A stretch of DNA of 64,000 bases from Thiomicrorhabdus sp041583835 (lineage in GTDB: Bacteria > Pseudomonadota > Gammaproteobacteria > Thiomicrospirales > Thiomicrospiraceae), in NCBI RefSeq assembly GCF_041583835.1, contig NZ_JBFHFC010000012.1, positions 1 to 64,000 on the forward strand, in the 5' to 3' direction. A model generated the notes under the pieces. That model saw only the letters and a list, made by a program, of their open reading frames with translations, was not told the DNA's origin and made no database searches. Below, piece by piece: positions 1 through 8,347 of the stretch; within the stretch, counting starts at the first letter, position 1, and every line of letters starts with the position of its first letter. Made by a program: the position numbers and the translations under genes.

Positions 1-1
1 G

Positions 2-169
2 ATGGGCGGCTACGGACCGGGTATGATGGGCGGCTACGGCATGGGCATGATGGGTGGTTACGGACCGGGCATGATGGGTGGTTACGGACCGGGCATGATG
101 GGCGGCTACGGCATGGGCATGATGGGTGGTTACGGACCGGGCATGATGGGTGGTTATGGTATGGGCATT
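2..169 (+). repeat. Seven tandem 24-bp repeats encoding an octapeptide
   Basis: Seven in-frame 24-bp units encode MGGYGPGM or MGGYGMGM, the last ending in Ile. Units are near-identical in DNA, differing mainly at the Pro/Met codon and a few third positions. The array may start before the window. Such near-perfect coding repeats are prone to copy-number change. Confidence 0.9.
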
Positions 170-454
170 AATTTGAGTGACGACCAAATCAACAAAATGC
201 AAAAAATCCAATCAGAGTTTATGAAGGATATGTTTTCTACGATGAACACTATGTGGAAAGCCCGAAACGAAATGTGGAAAGCAATGCGTTCACAGGACAA
301 AAAAGCGGCCGGAAAAGCCATTGACGATATGTCCAGCGCGATGAAGGAGATGTTCATGCAACGCATGGATATCCAAGAAAAGATGCAAAATTTATTAACG
401 AAAGAGCAAAAAGAAAGGTTTAACAATGCCTATAGAGGCATGATGAATTATTAA
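2..454 (+). CDS. Met/Gly/Tyr-repeat, Spy/CpxP-like protein (5' end outside window)
   Basis: The open frame reaches the window edge, so the true start and any signal peptide are missing. Visible residues 1-56 are seven tandem octapeptides of the form MGGYG(P/M)GM. The remaining part, residues 57-150, is a charged, Met-rich helical region ending in LTKEQKERF, which matches the LTxxQ motif of the Spy/CpxP family of periplasmic chaperones and metal-stress proteins. A role in periplasmic metal binding or protein protection is an inference from Met content and family resemblance. A perfect 9-bp hairpin with a T-run lies downstream at 584-613. Confidence 0.6.
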   Translation: MGGYGPGMMGGYGMGMMGGYGPGMMGGYGPGMMGGYGMGMMGGYGPGMMGGYGMGINLSDDQINKMQKIQSEFMKDMFSTMNTMWKARNEMWKAMRSQDKKAAGKAIDDMSSAMKEMFMQRMDIQEKMQNLLTKEQKERFNNAYRGMMNY

Positions 455-583
455 CTTTTGATCATCCCTGTGCAAACAGGGCTATTTAGAGCAAAATCCG
501 AATGAAGGTAGTCAGTGTGCTCTAACATTAGTGTTTATACTGTCTCTAAAAACCCACAAGATATTTATCATATATACTTCTTT

Positions 584-613
584 AAAGCCACTTTCAACTG
601 AGTGGCTTTTTTA
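584..613 (+). terminator. Rho-independent terminator
   Basis: Perfect 9-bp stem (584-592 with 601-609), 8-nt loop, then a T-run. It would end plus-strand transcription coming from the repeat protein gene. Confidence 0.75.
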
Positions 614-805
614 TGGCTTTAAGTGGGGAATTTGAAATGGCAATAACTGGATTATTAGCGCCAATAAGAGGGGAATTTGCGTCGATAATTAGTGGTGACT
701 CTGACCAGTAATATGCACGCTTCATTAGACTCGTCAAAATTACGATCATGCCTATCAGAAAGGCTTAGTCCAATAATACACAAATCCAAACATGAAAAAA
801 CAAAA

Positions 806-842
806 AAAACCACTTATTCTTTACGGATAAGTGGCTTTTTAT
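806..842 (-). terminator. Terminator of the nitrilase operon (possibly bidirectional)
   Basis: An 8-bp perfect stem (810-817 with 827-834) is flanked by A-tracts on the left and T-tracts on the right, so it can act on both strands. It lies just past the stop of the minus-strand nitrilase gene. Confidence 0.75.
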
Positions 843-886
843 TTAAGAAGTGAAAATGAATAATCGATTGATAATCATTGAGTTGA

Positions 887-1765
887 TTATTTCACCGTCA
901 GTTGCAGTTCGTCCTGTTTCGGCCAATCGCGATAATTAAAAACCTGCCCGCTGTTTCTAATCTCTCGCGCTTTAGCTAAATCCAACTCGGCAAACACCCA
1001 CTGGCTGGTTTGCGCTTCGCCTTCGGCCAAAATCCCGTTGGACGGAAAACCGTAATCGATCGGTGTATAAATACTGGCAAGGCCGGTATTGACGTCCACG
1101 GCTTCCGACCAAGGCGCTTCGCCTGCCGTCGGCGATTGCACCACATAACACTGGTTTTCCAACGCGCGCGCCTGACAGCCTACTCTCACTCGATGAAACC
1201 CGGCATCGGTATCGGTACAACTCGGAACGAGAATCAGATCGGCTCCGGCACGTACCTGCTGTTGAGCGATTAACGGAAACTCCGAATCGTAACAAATGTT
1301 GATGCCGATCATGCCAAGATCGGTCGGGATGACTTGAATCTCTTTCCCCGCCGTAACCAACCACTGTTCGTTTTCGAAACGGGTCATGATCAATTTATCT
1401 TGATAGCCGAGAATGCCTTCGGGCCCATAAAGGGTCGCCCGGTTTCGAAAACGGCCGTCTGCCAACTGCAGCGGAAAACTCGCTCCCAAAATAATACAGT
1501 CATGCTGACGCGCCAGACTCAAATGCAACGCCTGTACGTCTTGATACAATGCCTGCATTTCATGAAGTTGTTTATTCAAATCCCGGTAGACGGTTTCGTC
1601 GAACAAAGACGCCAATTCCATGCTGCCGTATTCCGGAAACACCAATAACTGCGCTTCTTTCGCAGTAGCGGAAGCGATCCAGCTTTCCAATTTCGCGGCG
1701 TAATCGTCCCAATGCTGAAAAAAGCCGATGTCATATTGAGCGGCGGCTACCTTAAACGCACTCAT
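887..1765 (-). CDS. Carbon-nitrogen hydrolase (nitrilase superfamily)
   Basis: A 292-residue nitrilase-superfamily amidohydrolase, probably cytoplasmic, cleaving a C-N bond of an unknown amide. The catalytic triad is visible: Glu in FPEYGSMEL, Lys in DKLIMTRFE and Cys in INICYDSEFP. The ATG at 1765 is preferred over a longer frame because it overlaps the stop of the upstream acetyltransferase gene as ATGA and gives the family N-terminus MSAFKVAAAQYD. It is the last gene of a tightly packed SnoaL-GNAT-nitrilase operon, which suggests one small-molecule pathway. The substrate cannot be read from sequence. Confidence 0.85.
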   Translation of the reverse strand: MSAFKVAAAQYDIGFFQHWDDYAAKLESWIASATAKEAQLLVFPEYGSMELASLFDETVYRDLNKQLHEMQALYQDVQALHLSLARQHDCIILGASFPLQLADGRFRNRATLYGPEGILGYQDKLIMTRFENEQWLVTAGKEIQVIPTDLGMIGINICYDSEFPLIAQQQVRAGADLILVPSCTDTDAGFHRVRVGCQARALENQCYVVQSPTAGEAPWSEAVDVNTGLASIYTPIDYGFPSNGILAEGEAQTSQWVFAELDLAKAREIRNSGQVFNYRDWPKQDELQLTVK

Positions 1766-2349
1766 GCCAGTTCCTTCATCCAAAAGGTCATCAGCTTGGG
1801 CGATTCGGTTTCTTCCCCCACTTCCTTCCAACTGAATTCGGTCTGCAATTGCGGTTGAATCCGATATCCCCGATTCTCCCAGAACCGGTTCAACGGTACA
1901 TAATCCGCCGGTCGCAAAGGATGATCTTGCGGGCGTTGCACCGCACAAAAACAGCTGTATTTATAGCCGTTCTCTTTGGCGTGCGCTTCGCGGTGTTCGA
2001 AAAATGCGACCCCTGCACCCTGACCTCGATATTCGGACAACAACACCGATTCGCCACAGTAGAATATCTCGTCAACCGGATACCCGGCTTCGATAAAAGG
2101 GGCTTTAACATTTGGCGTCTCTTCGCTCAAAGGAATTCCGGTCGATGCGCCAACGATCCGCTCGCCGTCCCACGCCAACACCACAACGCTGCCTTTAGAT
2201 TCAATATAGGTTTGCAGATAACGTTCTTCATAAGCCATCTCCCCCTCATAAAGATAAGGAAATTCCCGAAATACCGTTATCCGTAAACGTGCTAAATCCG
2301 GCAGATATTGTTGCAGCGCCTCACCGGAAAGACGTTCAATGCGTAACAT
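1762..2349 (-). CDS. GNAT family N-acetyltransferase
   Basis: A 195-residue GNAT-fold acyltransferase. The acetyl-CoA pyrophosphate-binding loop is visible as RGQGAG within a typical motif A (GESVLLSEYRGQGAG). The ATG at 2349 overlaps the upstream stop codon (TAATG) and is preferred to the longer frame. It is translationally coupled on both sides: its stop overlaps the nitrilase start. The acceptor substrate is unknown; the pairing with an amidohydrolase suggests acylation and hydrolysis of a related small amine or amide, which is inference. Confidence 0.82.
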   Translation of the reverse strand: MLRIERLSGEALQQYLPDLARLRITVFREFPYLYEGEMAYEERYLQTYIESKGSVVVLAWDGERIVGASTGIPLSEETPNVKAPFIEAGYPVDEIFYCGESVLLSEYRGQGAGVAFFEHREAHAKENGYKYSCFCAVQRPQDHPLRPADYVPLNRFWENRGYRIQPQLQTEFSWKEVGEETESPKLMTFWMKELA

Positions 2350-2756
2350 TAAGCTTCCACCTGACGAATCCAATCGGCAAGGTTGTAATAGTTTGTCACG
2401 CGGGCAACTTTACCGTCACGAATTTCAAAAAAAGCACCGGCCGGCAACACGTAAGTTTGACCGTTAGCTTCCGGCAGGCCTTCATCGGTATTGAGGTATT
2501 CGCCGTTCACTACAAACTCGGCCGATGCCCGCGTACCGTCTTCGTTCGCCATGATCACCATATCGGTTAGTTGCTCACGGTAGTGATGATTCATGCGCTC
2601 CATAAAAGCGGCAAAAACATCTTTGCCCGCTTCTCTGCCACCCTGATTGATGTCATGAACCACGTCATCGGTCAACAGGCTAAGAAACGTATTCATATCC
2701 TGACGGTTGAATGCAGCGTAATAGTCTTGAATCAGTTTAATGGAAGCGTTTTGCAT
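2349..2756 (-). CDS. SnoaL-like / ketosteroid-isomerase-fold protein
   Basis: A 135-residue NTF2-like alpha+beta barrel protein. The N-terminus MQNASIKLIQDYYAAFNRQD followed by a TDDVVHDINQGG region is typical of SnoaL-like polyketide-cyclase or isomerase relatives. The ATG at 2756 was chosen over a longer frame whose first 31 codons encode a family-unlike hydrophobic stretch. It is the first gene of the three-gene overlapping operon. The family includes enzymes and non-catalytic binders, so no reaction is assigned. Confidence 0.75.
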   Translation of the reverse strand: MQNASIKLIQDYYAAFNRQDMNTFLSLLTDDVVHDINQGGREAGKDVFAAFMERMNHHYREQLTDMVIMANEDGTRASAEFVVNGEYLNTDEGLPEANGQTYVLPAGAFFEIRDGKVARVTNYYNLADWIRQVEA

Positions 2757-2890
2757 GTTTGAATCCCACATAAATAAAAAGAACCGAGAGGCCGCTATTA
2801 TAAAAGTCATCAGCCGCCTCGAAAACAAATTCCACAAAATAATTGTCATTACCTCTAAACATCATTCAGTTTTTACCTTATAATGCATAC

Positions 2891-2900
2891 ATTACGTAAT
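2891..2900. promoter_or_regulatory. Palindrome in a divergent promoter region
   Basis: The 10-bp palindrome attacgtaat, followed by a second ttacgt half-site, lies in the 299-bp gap between the divergent SnoaL operon and the diguanylate cyclase gene. It could be an operator; no regulator is known. Confidence 0.25.
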
Positions 2901-3055
2901 TTTAGTTACGTGTTTAGTTTTTAAACCCATTGTATTCGATTTATTTCTAACCAACGTATGGCGAATTTAAAAGACCAACTTAAATGCTTAGGAAGGCGTC
3001 AAGTTATCTCCCTTCCGAAATACCGATCGAATCATTTACGAGAAGCTGAAATTCC

Positions 3056-4669
3056 ATGTTATCCATCAGATTAAGAATCGTATTAATCGCGTTATTGTCC
3101 ATCGGTGTCGTGGCTTTACTCATACATCATGAATATAGCGTTATCAATAAAGATCTCGAAAACTCGACCGCCTCTTTACAGGTGGTTAACGAAGTCACCA
3201 CGCTTTCCGAACTGATCCACCCTCTGCAAAAGGAACGTGGGCTGACGGCAACGCTGTTGGTAAAGCATGCCGATGCACTTCAAGAAAAACTGGAAAAACA
3301 GCGTCAAATCAGTGATATACATCTGAAGAAAACCATACATTTTTTCAAAGCGTCCAAGGCCGGCGATTTTTTAGCACTTCAGGAACAAATTGTGCAAATA
3401 CGCCGCAAATTCGATGGCGGTGAAGCGACTTGGAGAGAAGTAAAAAACGTCTATTCAGACGGAATTGAAATGCTATTGACAAGAATGTCCGTGCTTTTGT
3501 CCGAACTCGAACATTCAAAATCGGTGACTCATCAACTTTACGCTCTGATCCACCTTGCCAAAGCACGTGAAAATATGGGATTGTTACGTGCCAACATGTC
3601 ACGCTACTACCAACGTGGTGAAATCACGCGTAAAGAATTATTGGACATCAGCAACTACTACGGGATTTTCTCCGAAGAATTAAGTCGTTTCCGTTTTCAA
3701 ATGAAACAAACGCAATGGAATAATAGCCTGCAGAGCAATGTCCTTTTCGCTGTTAGAAACCAAATTCTCCAGGTTTTAAACAATGCGCAAATCGACGATA
3801 GCCACCTGTTTGAAAATTCGGTTTCAACCTGGTGGAGCGAATCGACACAAGTCATTGATTCAATGAAGAATCTGGAGAACGCCATTCTTAAGGAAGTTCA
3901 AACGTATTCGGATCAAAAGATCGAAACCGATCAAAAACACCTTTTAACCTTTATCTTTCTGGCGATCATCACCATGATCACCATTATTATGTTAACGATC
4001 ATCACCGTATTTAGAATACTGCAGGCGCTTTCGATTCTGATTCGTTCCATGAACAAAGTTGAAGAAACCCAAAATTTTGGCGTTCGCATCAAAGCCAATG
4101 CAAACGACGAATTCGGGCAACTCGGCGTCTCGATCAACCGCCTATTGGACTACACCGATCGGGTGATTCAAGAAAAAGAAAGACTTGCCTCGATCGACTT
4201 GTTGACGGAGCTTATGAATAGACGCAGTTTTTTACAAGCCGTAGAAAGAGAAATCGCTCGCAGTCGCCGTTACAATACACCGCTGTCCTTAATCTTCTGC
4301 GATATTGATAAATTTAAATCGATTAACGATCAATTCGGCCATGCCGTAGGCGACCAGACCCTTCAAATGTTTGCGAACTTATTGAAGTCCAAAACCCGAA
4401 AGAGTGATTATGTAGCGCGCTGGGGTGGTGAAGAGTTCGTCATTCTCGCCACCGAAACCAATCTATCTCAGGCCTCGATGCTGGCAGAAAAACTGAGAAA
4501 AGATGCCGACGCTCTCGATATTCCTACGGTAGGTCACATGACGTGTAGCTTTGGAGCAAGCGAGTTATTAGAATCGGATTCTTTTGAAAAACTGTGCGAT
4601 CGAGCCGATCAGGCCGTCTATCATGCTAAGCAATTAGGAAGAAATCAGGTTTATGCAATCGATCAATAA
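3056..4669 (+). CDS. Diguanylate cyclase with NIT sensor and HAMP
   Basis: A 537-residue inner-membrane c-di-GMP synthase. TM1 lies at about residues 8-25. A periplasmic helical region carries PLQKERGLTATLL, the signature of the NIT domain (nitrate/nitrite-sensing family). TM2 is near 300-325, then HAMP, then a GGDEF domain from about 380. The active-site motif is GGEEF in RWGGEEFVIL. The inhibitory I-site RxxD (RKSD) sits five residues before it, so product feedback is expected. It stands alone, divergent from the SnoaL operon. The sensed ligand is inferred from the family only. Confidence 0.88.
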   Translation: MLSIRLRIVLIALLSIGVVALLIHHEYSVINKDLENSTASLQVVNEVTTLSELIHPLQKERGLTATLLVKHADALQEKLEKQRQISDIHLKKTIHFFKASKAGDFLALQEQIVQIRRKFDGGEATWREVKNVYSDGIEMLLTRMSVLLSELEHSKSVTHQLYALIHLAKARENMGLLRANMSRYYQRGEITRKELLDISNYYGIFSEELSRFRFQMKQTQWNNSLQSNVLFAVRNQILQVLNNAQIDDSHLFENSVSTWWSESTQVIDSMKNLENAILKEVQTYSDQKIETDQKHLLTFIFLAIITMITIIMLTIITVFRILQALSILIRSMNKVEETQNFGVRIKANANDEFGQLGVSINRLLDYTDRVIQEKERLASIDLLTELMNRRSFLQAVEREIARSRRYNTPLSLIFCDIDKFKSINDQFGHAVGDQTLQMFANLLKSKTRKSDYVARWGGEEFVILATETNLSQASMLAEKLRKDADALDIPTVGHMTCSFGASELLESDSFEKLCDRADQAVYHAKQLGRNQVYAIDQ

Positions 4670-4723
4670 AAAGCATCGCCGCAACAAAATAAATTAGCGT
4701 AATAACAGATAATAACGCACATA

Positions 4724-4756
4724 AAAAAAGCCGCTCTTACGAGCGGCTTTTTATTT
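4724..4756. terminator. Bidirectional terminator between convergent genes
   Basis: Stem gccgctc/gagcggc (4730-4736 with 4741-4747), 4-nt loop, A-run before and T-run after. It serves the diguanylate cyclase gene on plus and the metallopeptidase gene on minus. Confidence 0.85.
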
Positions 4757-4845
4757 AGGGATATCTTTATAGACCGGCTTGAATCGTACTCCAAACCCCA
4801 AATGTCTCTTCGCTTGCTCTTACAGATTGATCACAAGAAGTCCGG

Positions 4846-5895
4846 CTAAAAAGTCAAATCCGCCGAGTCGACTAATTCATCGATAAACCGCAGTTTGCCT
4901 TGAACCACCGGAGAAAGGGTAAAGGGATAGGGATCGGCCATCCCCATACTACGGTTAAGTGCATTCATCACCTGAGAAACCCGACGCCATTCGTTGAACC
5001 ATCTGTCGAAATCGTTCTCTTTCGGCTCGTAAACACTCAGGCCGTAACTTACGGCCGTTTCCAGCGTATCGACAATGTGCATATAGTGCGCCCAAGTCTC
5101 AGCCCAATCTTCATGCGGATGACTACTGGCGTAAAGCGTAATGTAACGCCCCATCCAATGATTTTCCTTACCCTTCTCGTAATAGCGTTTTAATGCCTTT
5201 TCGTAGTCTTGACGTTCGTCGCCGAAGACCTCCCTGAAAGAGTCTTCCAAATGCTTGTCGGCGATCAGATGCTGCCAATAATAGTGACCGACCTCATGTC
5301 GAAAGTGCCCCAACAGAGTTCGGTATCGCTCCCCCATCTGCTCTTTCATGGTATGCAAAAAACCTTCGTCGGCCTCGGCAGCGTTCAATGTGATCAGACC
5401 TTTATGATGTCCGGTCAAAACGTGCTCCAAAGTGACGTTCGGATTGGTTCTGCGGTCTTCCAAAAAATCGAATTTCAGATCTTTATTGGCTTCCCCGCCG
5501 TGCGGCGAAATCAGTTTCAACTCCAGCAAGGTATACATCAATTGGCGTTTAGCCCTTTCCAGATATTGCCAGCGCTTAGGATTCTTTTCCTGACTCAAAT
5601 CCGGTATAACCCGGGTAGTCCGGCAAGAGATGCACTGACACTCCGACTCACTGTCGCCGGAAGCGATAAGCCAGTTGCAGTTGACTTGCGATTCGCGCAA
5701 CTGACATAACTTAAGGCTTTTCGGCGGCGGTAAATTCGGATCAGAAGAGTGTGGATAAAAATACTGGTCGTCGTGAATTTCGCCACTCCACATGGTTTGA
5801 ATAGAAGGGTCGTAGGCTAAATCCCGACCACATTCACCACAATACAAATTGTGAAAAAAGACTTCTTGTCCACATTGACAAAAAAATCGTTTCAT
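4846..5895 (-). CDS. Putative zinc-binding metallopeptidase with zinc ribbon
   Basis: A 349-residue protein matching the putative zinc metallopeptidase family of the Peptidase_Mx type. The N-terminal zinc ribbon has two Cys pairs (CQCG at 7-9 and CGEC near 19-22). More Cys pairs occur near 85-90. The catalytic motif RHEVGHYYW (HExxH) lies near residue 200, with conserved HPHEDWAETWAHY downstream. It is the last gene after the ATP-grasp and alpha-E genes, an association recurring in many bacteria. It probably trims or cleaves a peptide product of that cassette (inference). A GGAAAAGAG ribosome site supports the start. Confidence 0.78.
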   Translation of the reverse strand: MKRFFCQCGQEVFFHNLYCGECGRDLAYDPSIQTMWSGEIHDDQYFYPHSSDPNLPPPKSLKLCQLRESQVNCNWLIASGDSESECQCISCRTTRVIPDLSQEKNPKRWQYLERAKRQLMYTLLELKLISPHGGEANKDLKFDFLEDRRTNPNVTLEHVLTGHHKGLITLNAAEADEGFLHTMKEQMGERYRTLLGHFRHEVGHYYWQHLIADKHLEDSFREVFGDERQDYEKALKRYYEKGKENHWMGRYITLYASSHPHEDWAETWAHYMHIVDTLETAVSYGLSVYEPKENDFDRWFNEWRRVSQVMNALNRSMGMADPYPFTLSPVVQGKLRFIDELVDSADLTF

Positions 5896-5928
5896 CGAGC
5901 TCTTTTCCTTAACAAATATGCTGCCAAA

Positions 5929-6870
5929 TTATGCTACCGCCTTTGGATTAAACCAAACTTCATAAAACTTGGAATGAATGGATGAAAGCTCTAATTGTAT
6001 TTCATCTAGGTAATCATGTAGAGCCGTTGAGCCCACTTCATAGAAATCATTTTCGTCGATGTACTTTAAAAACTTCTCAATGTCCGCACTCATCTCGCTG
6101 CCGTTCGGCAATTTAGAAACCATACGGCGCATGACGCTGACGCAATAACGGATCGAACGGGCGAATTCCTTATCATGTATAAGGTAATCCACCACTTGCT
6201 GACCGTTGATCTCAGTCTGCACATTCTGACGGTACATGAAATAGGCGCTGATCGATTTCAAAAGATTCGCCCACAAAATTCCCTCATACTGGTATTCATG
6301 GTCAACGGTGGTTTCCTGCGATACGAACAAGCCTCCCACATCCAGAATACGCGACGTCATATCGGCACGTTCGATGCTCATACCCAGTTTGATGAAACGG
6401 TATGTTTCATTCTGACTCATGGTGCTCGACAACATGCCCGACCAAGCCTGACAGGAACGAATGATTTTCTCCAGAAGCTGGTTGCGCTTACTTCGAACCT
6501 GAAAATCGGCCTGATTATCCTTGACCAACAAATACAGTTCGTTGATGTGAATCCAAGCTTCACGCGGCAGGATATCCCGTGCGGTACGGGTATTTTCACG
6601 CGCCCACCACAAAGAAGAAATCAGCGATGCCGGATTGTTTTGATCCGCTAATAACATCGTCATGCAATTCTGCTCGGTTCTGGCGTCATAATGCCGATCG
6701 AAATAATCTTCATTGCTGGTGATCTCTACCAGGCTGTACCAATTTAACTTAACCGACTTGGGCAAATCGAACATCAGCTGTGAATGCACTCTGGCCAAAC
6801 GCGCAGTATTCTCAACCCGCTCGATGTATCGAGCCAACCAATAAACCCTTTCCGCTACTCTAGATAACAT
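5929..6870 (-). CDS. Alpha-E domain protein (DUF403 family)
   Basis: A 313-residue, all-helical alpha-E protein. Its N-terminus MLSRVAERVYWLARYIERVE is typical of the family. The ATG at 6870 follows a GGAGAG ribosome site and is preferred over a frame beginning eight codons earlier. The gene starts 10 bp after the ATP-grasp stop. Alpha-E proteins are nearly always encoded with circularly permuted ATP-grasp ligases and are proposed partners in forming an amide or peptide-like product. The biochemical function is not established, and none can be read here. Confidence 0.88.
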   Translation of the reverse strand: MLSRVAERVYWLARYIERVENTARLARVHSQLMFDLPKSVKLNWYSLVEITSNEDYFDRHYDARTEQNCMTMLLADQNNPASLISSLWWARENTRTARDILPREAWIHINELYLLVKDNQADFQVRSKRNQLLEKIIRSCQAWSGMLSSTMSQNETYRFIKLGMSIERADMTSRILDVGGLFVSQETTVDHEYQYEGILWANLLKSISAYFMYRQNVQTEINGQQVVDYLIHDKEFARSIRYCVSVMRRMVSKLPNGSEMSADIEKFLKYIDENDFYEVGSTALHDYLDEIQLELSSIHSKFYEVWFNPKAVA

Positions 6871-6880
6871 CGCCGCTCTC

Positions 6881-8323
6881 CTATGATTCCACAATCCACG
6901 TGTCTTTACTGCCCCCGCCCTGCGAGGAATTGACCACCAGCGAACCTTTCGTCAAGGCCACACGGGTCAATCCGCCGGCGGTTACATAACTTTTCTTACC
7001 CTGCAAGATAAACGGCCGCAAATCGACATGCCGGCCTTCAATTCCGTCTTCGCAGAGCGTCGGCACGGTCGACAGACTCAATGTAGGCTGTGCGATGTAG
7101 TTTCTCGGATTCTCAACAATCAGTTTTCGAAACTGTTCAATCTCCTCTTCGGAAGCCTTTGGACCGATCAATAAACCATATCCACCCGATTCGTTTGCCG
7201 GTTTAACCACCAATTCGTTCAAGTGTTGCAGAACGTATTCACGGTCTTCATCAACACTACACAGATAACTCGGCACGTTCTGAACCAGCGGCTCTTCCTT
7301 CAAATAGAAACGAATCATGTCCGGCACATAAGAGTACACCACCTTATCATCGGCCACACCGCAACCCGGCGCATTGGCGATCGCCACATTCCCTGCACGC
7401 CAAGCACGCATCAATCCCTTAACACCCAGGGTGGAATCCGGACGGAACACCTCCGGATCGATAAAGGCATCATCGATACGACGATAGATCACATCGACTT
7501 TTTTAAGGCCGTCGATGTTACGCATGTAGACACAATCGTCGTCCAACACCACCAGATCACTCCCCTCCACCAATTCCGCCCCCATCTCATGAGCCAGGTA
7601 GGCGTGTTCGTAATAGGCAGAGTTGAAGATACCCGGGGTCAGCACCACGACTTCCGGACTATCGGATTCATTAGGCGACAAGGAACTCAACATCGACAAC
7701 AGATTCGCCGGATATTCGTCAATCGGCATAATATTGATGTCATGAAATACCTCCGGCATAACCTGCTTCATCACCGCACGGTTTTCCAGCATATAAGAAA
7801 CACCGGAAGGCACCCGCAGATTGTCCTCTAACACATAGATGGTACCGTCCGCGCCCCTGACCAGATCCGAACCGCAAATACACGCCCAGGATCCGTGCTT
7901 CAACTTCATGCCTTTGCATTCAGGGCGATAGTCCTTAGACGATAGAATCACCTCTTCGGGAATAATTCCGGCTTTGAAAATAGCCTGATCGTTATAGACG
8001 TCTTCGATAAACATATTCAGGGCTTTAAGACGCTGTACCAATCCATTGGAAATCGACTTCCACTCGGTTGAGGAAATGGTCCGAGGAAAAACGTCGAACG
8101 GCCAAAGTCGATCGATGTTTCCTTTATCGCTGTATACCGTGAACGAAATTCCCATTTGAGCAATGGTAGCATTCGCGTTTTTCTGCAGTTCTTCCATCTG
8201 CTTGAACGTCACCCCCTCCAAGTGCTGAAAAAGCTGCTTGGATGCCTCTCTAGGCTGATCTGCAGCCGCCAGAGACTCATCATAAAACCCATTAAGTGCA
8301 TAATTGGAAAGCGCGTTTATCAT
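6881..8323 (-). CDS. Circularly permuted type 2 ATP-grasp protein
   Basis: A 480-residue ATP-grasp ligase of the circularly permuted type. Visible signatures include a GSDLVRGADGTIYVLEDN segment near 170-190, EYPANLLSM, a VLTPG region and the C-terminal VVKPANESGGYG nucleotide-binding loop near residue 370. Family members are thought to activate a carboxylate with ATP for ligation to an amine. The ATG at 8323 follows an AGTGAG ribosome site; a GTG at 8335 is the alternative. It lies directly downstream of the glucosylglycerate genes and upstream of alpha-E and the metallopeptidase. The substrate is unknown. Confidence 0.87.
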   Translation of the reverse strand: MINALSNYALNGFYDESLAAADQPREASKQLFQHLEGVTFKQMEELQKNANATIAQMGISFTVYSDKGNIDRLWPFDVFPRTISSTEWKSISNGLVQRLKALNMFIEDVYNDQAIFKAGIIPEEVILSSKDYRPECKGMKLKHGSWACICGSDLVRGADGTIYVLEDNLRVPSGVSYMLENRAVMKQVMPEVFHDINIMPIDEYPANLLSMLSSLSPNESDSPEVVVLTPGIFNSAYYEHAYLAHEMGAELVEGSDLVVLDDDCVYMRNIDGLKKVDVIYRRIDDAFIDPEVFRPDSTLGVKGLMRAWRAGNVAIANAPGCGVADDKVVYSYVPDMIRFYLKEEPLVQNVPSYLCSVDEDREYVLQHLNELVVKPANESGGYGLLIGPKASEEEIEQFRKLIVENPRNYIAQPTLSLSTVPTLCEDGIEGRHVDLRPFILQGKKSYVTAGGLTRVALTKGSLVVNSSQGGGSKDTWIVES

Positions 8324-8347
8324 AAAATTTCTCACTTTAGCCGATTG

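Larger units (their letters stand above)
455..886. other. Intergenic region, no supported gene
   Basis: About 430 bp. It holds two terminator hairpins (584-613 and 806-842). The longest small frame seen (about 32 codons from 613) has no ribosome binding site and is not supported. An AT-rich stretch near 868-880 contains a TGATAATCATT core that weakly resembles half of a Fur box, too little to call. Confidence 0.5.

Noticed and set aside
613..711. Small plus-strand frame of about 32 codons after the first terminator
   Set aside because: Starts inside the terminator T-run and has no ribosome site.
866..886. Fur-box-like TGATAATCATT
   Set aside because: Only a partial match and located at the 3' end of the nitrilase gene rather than in a promoter.
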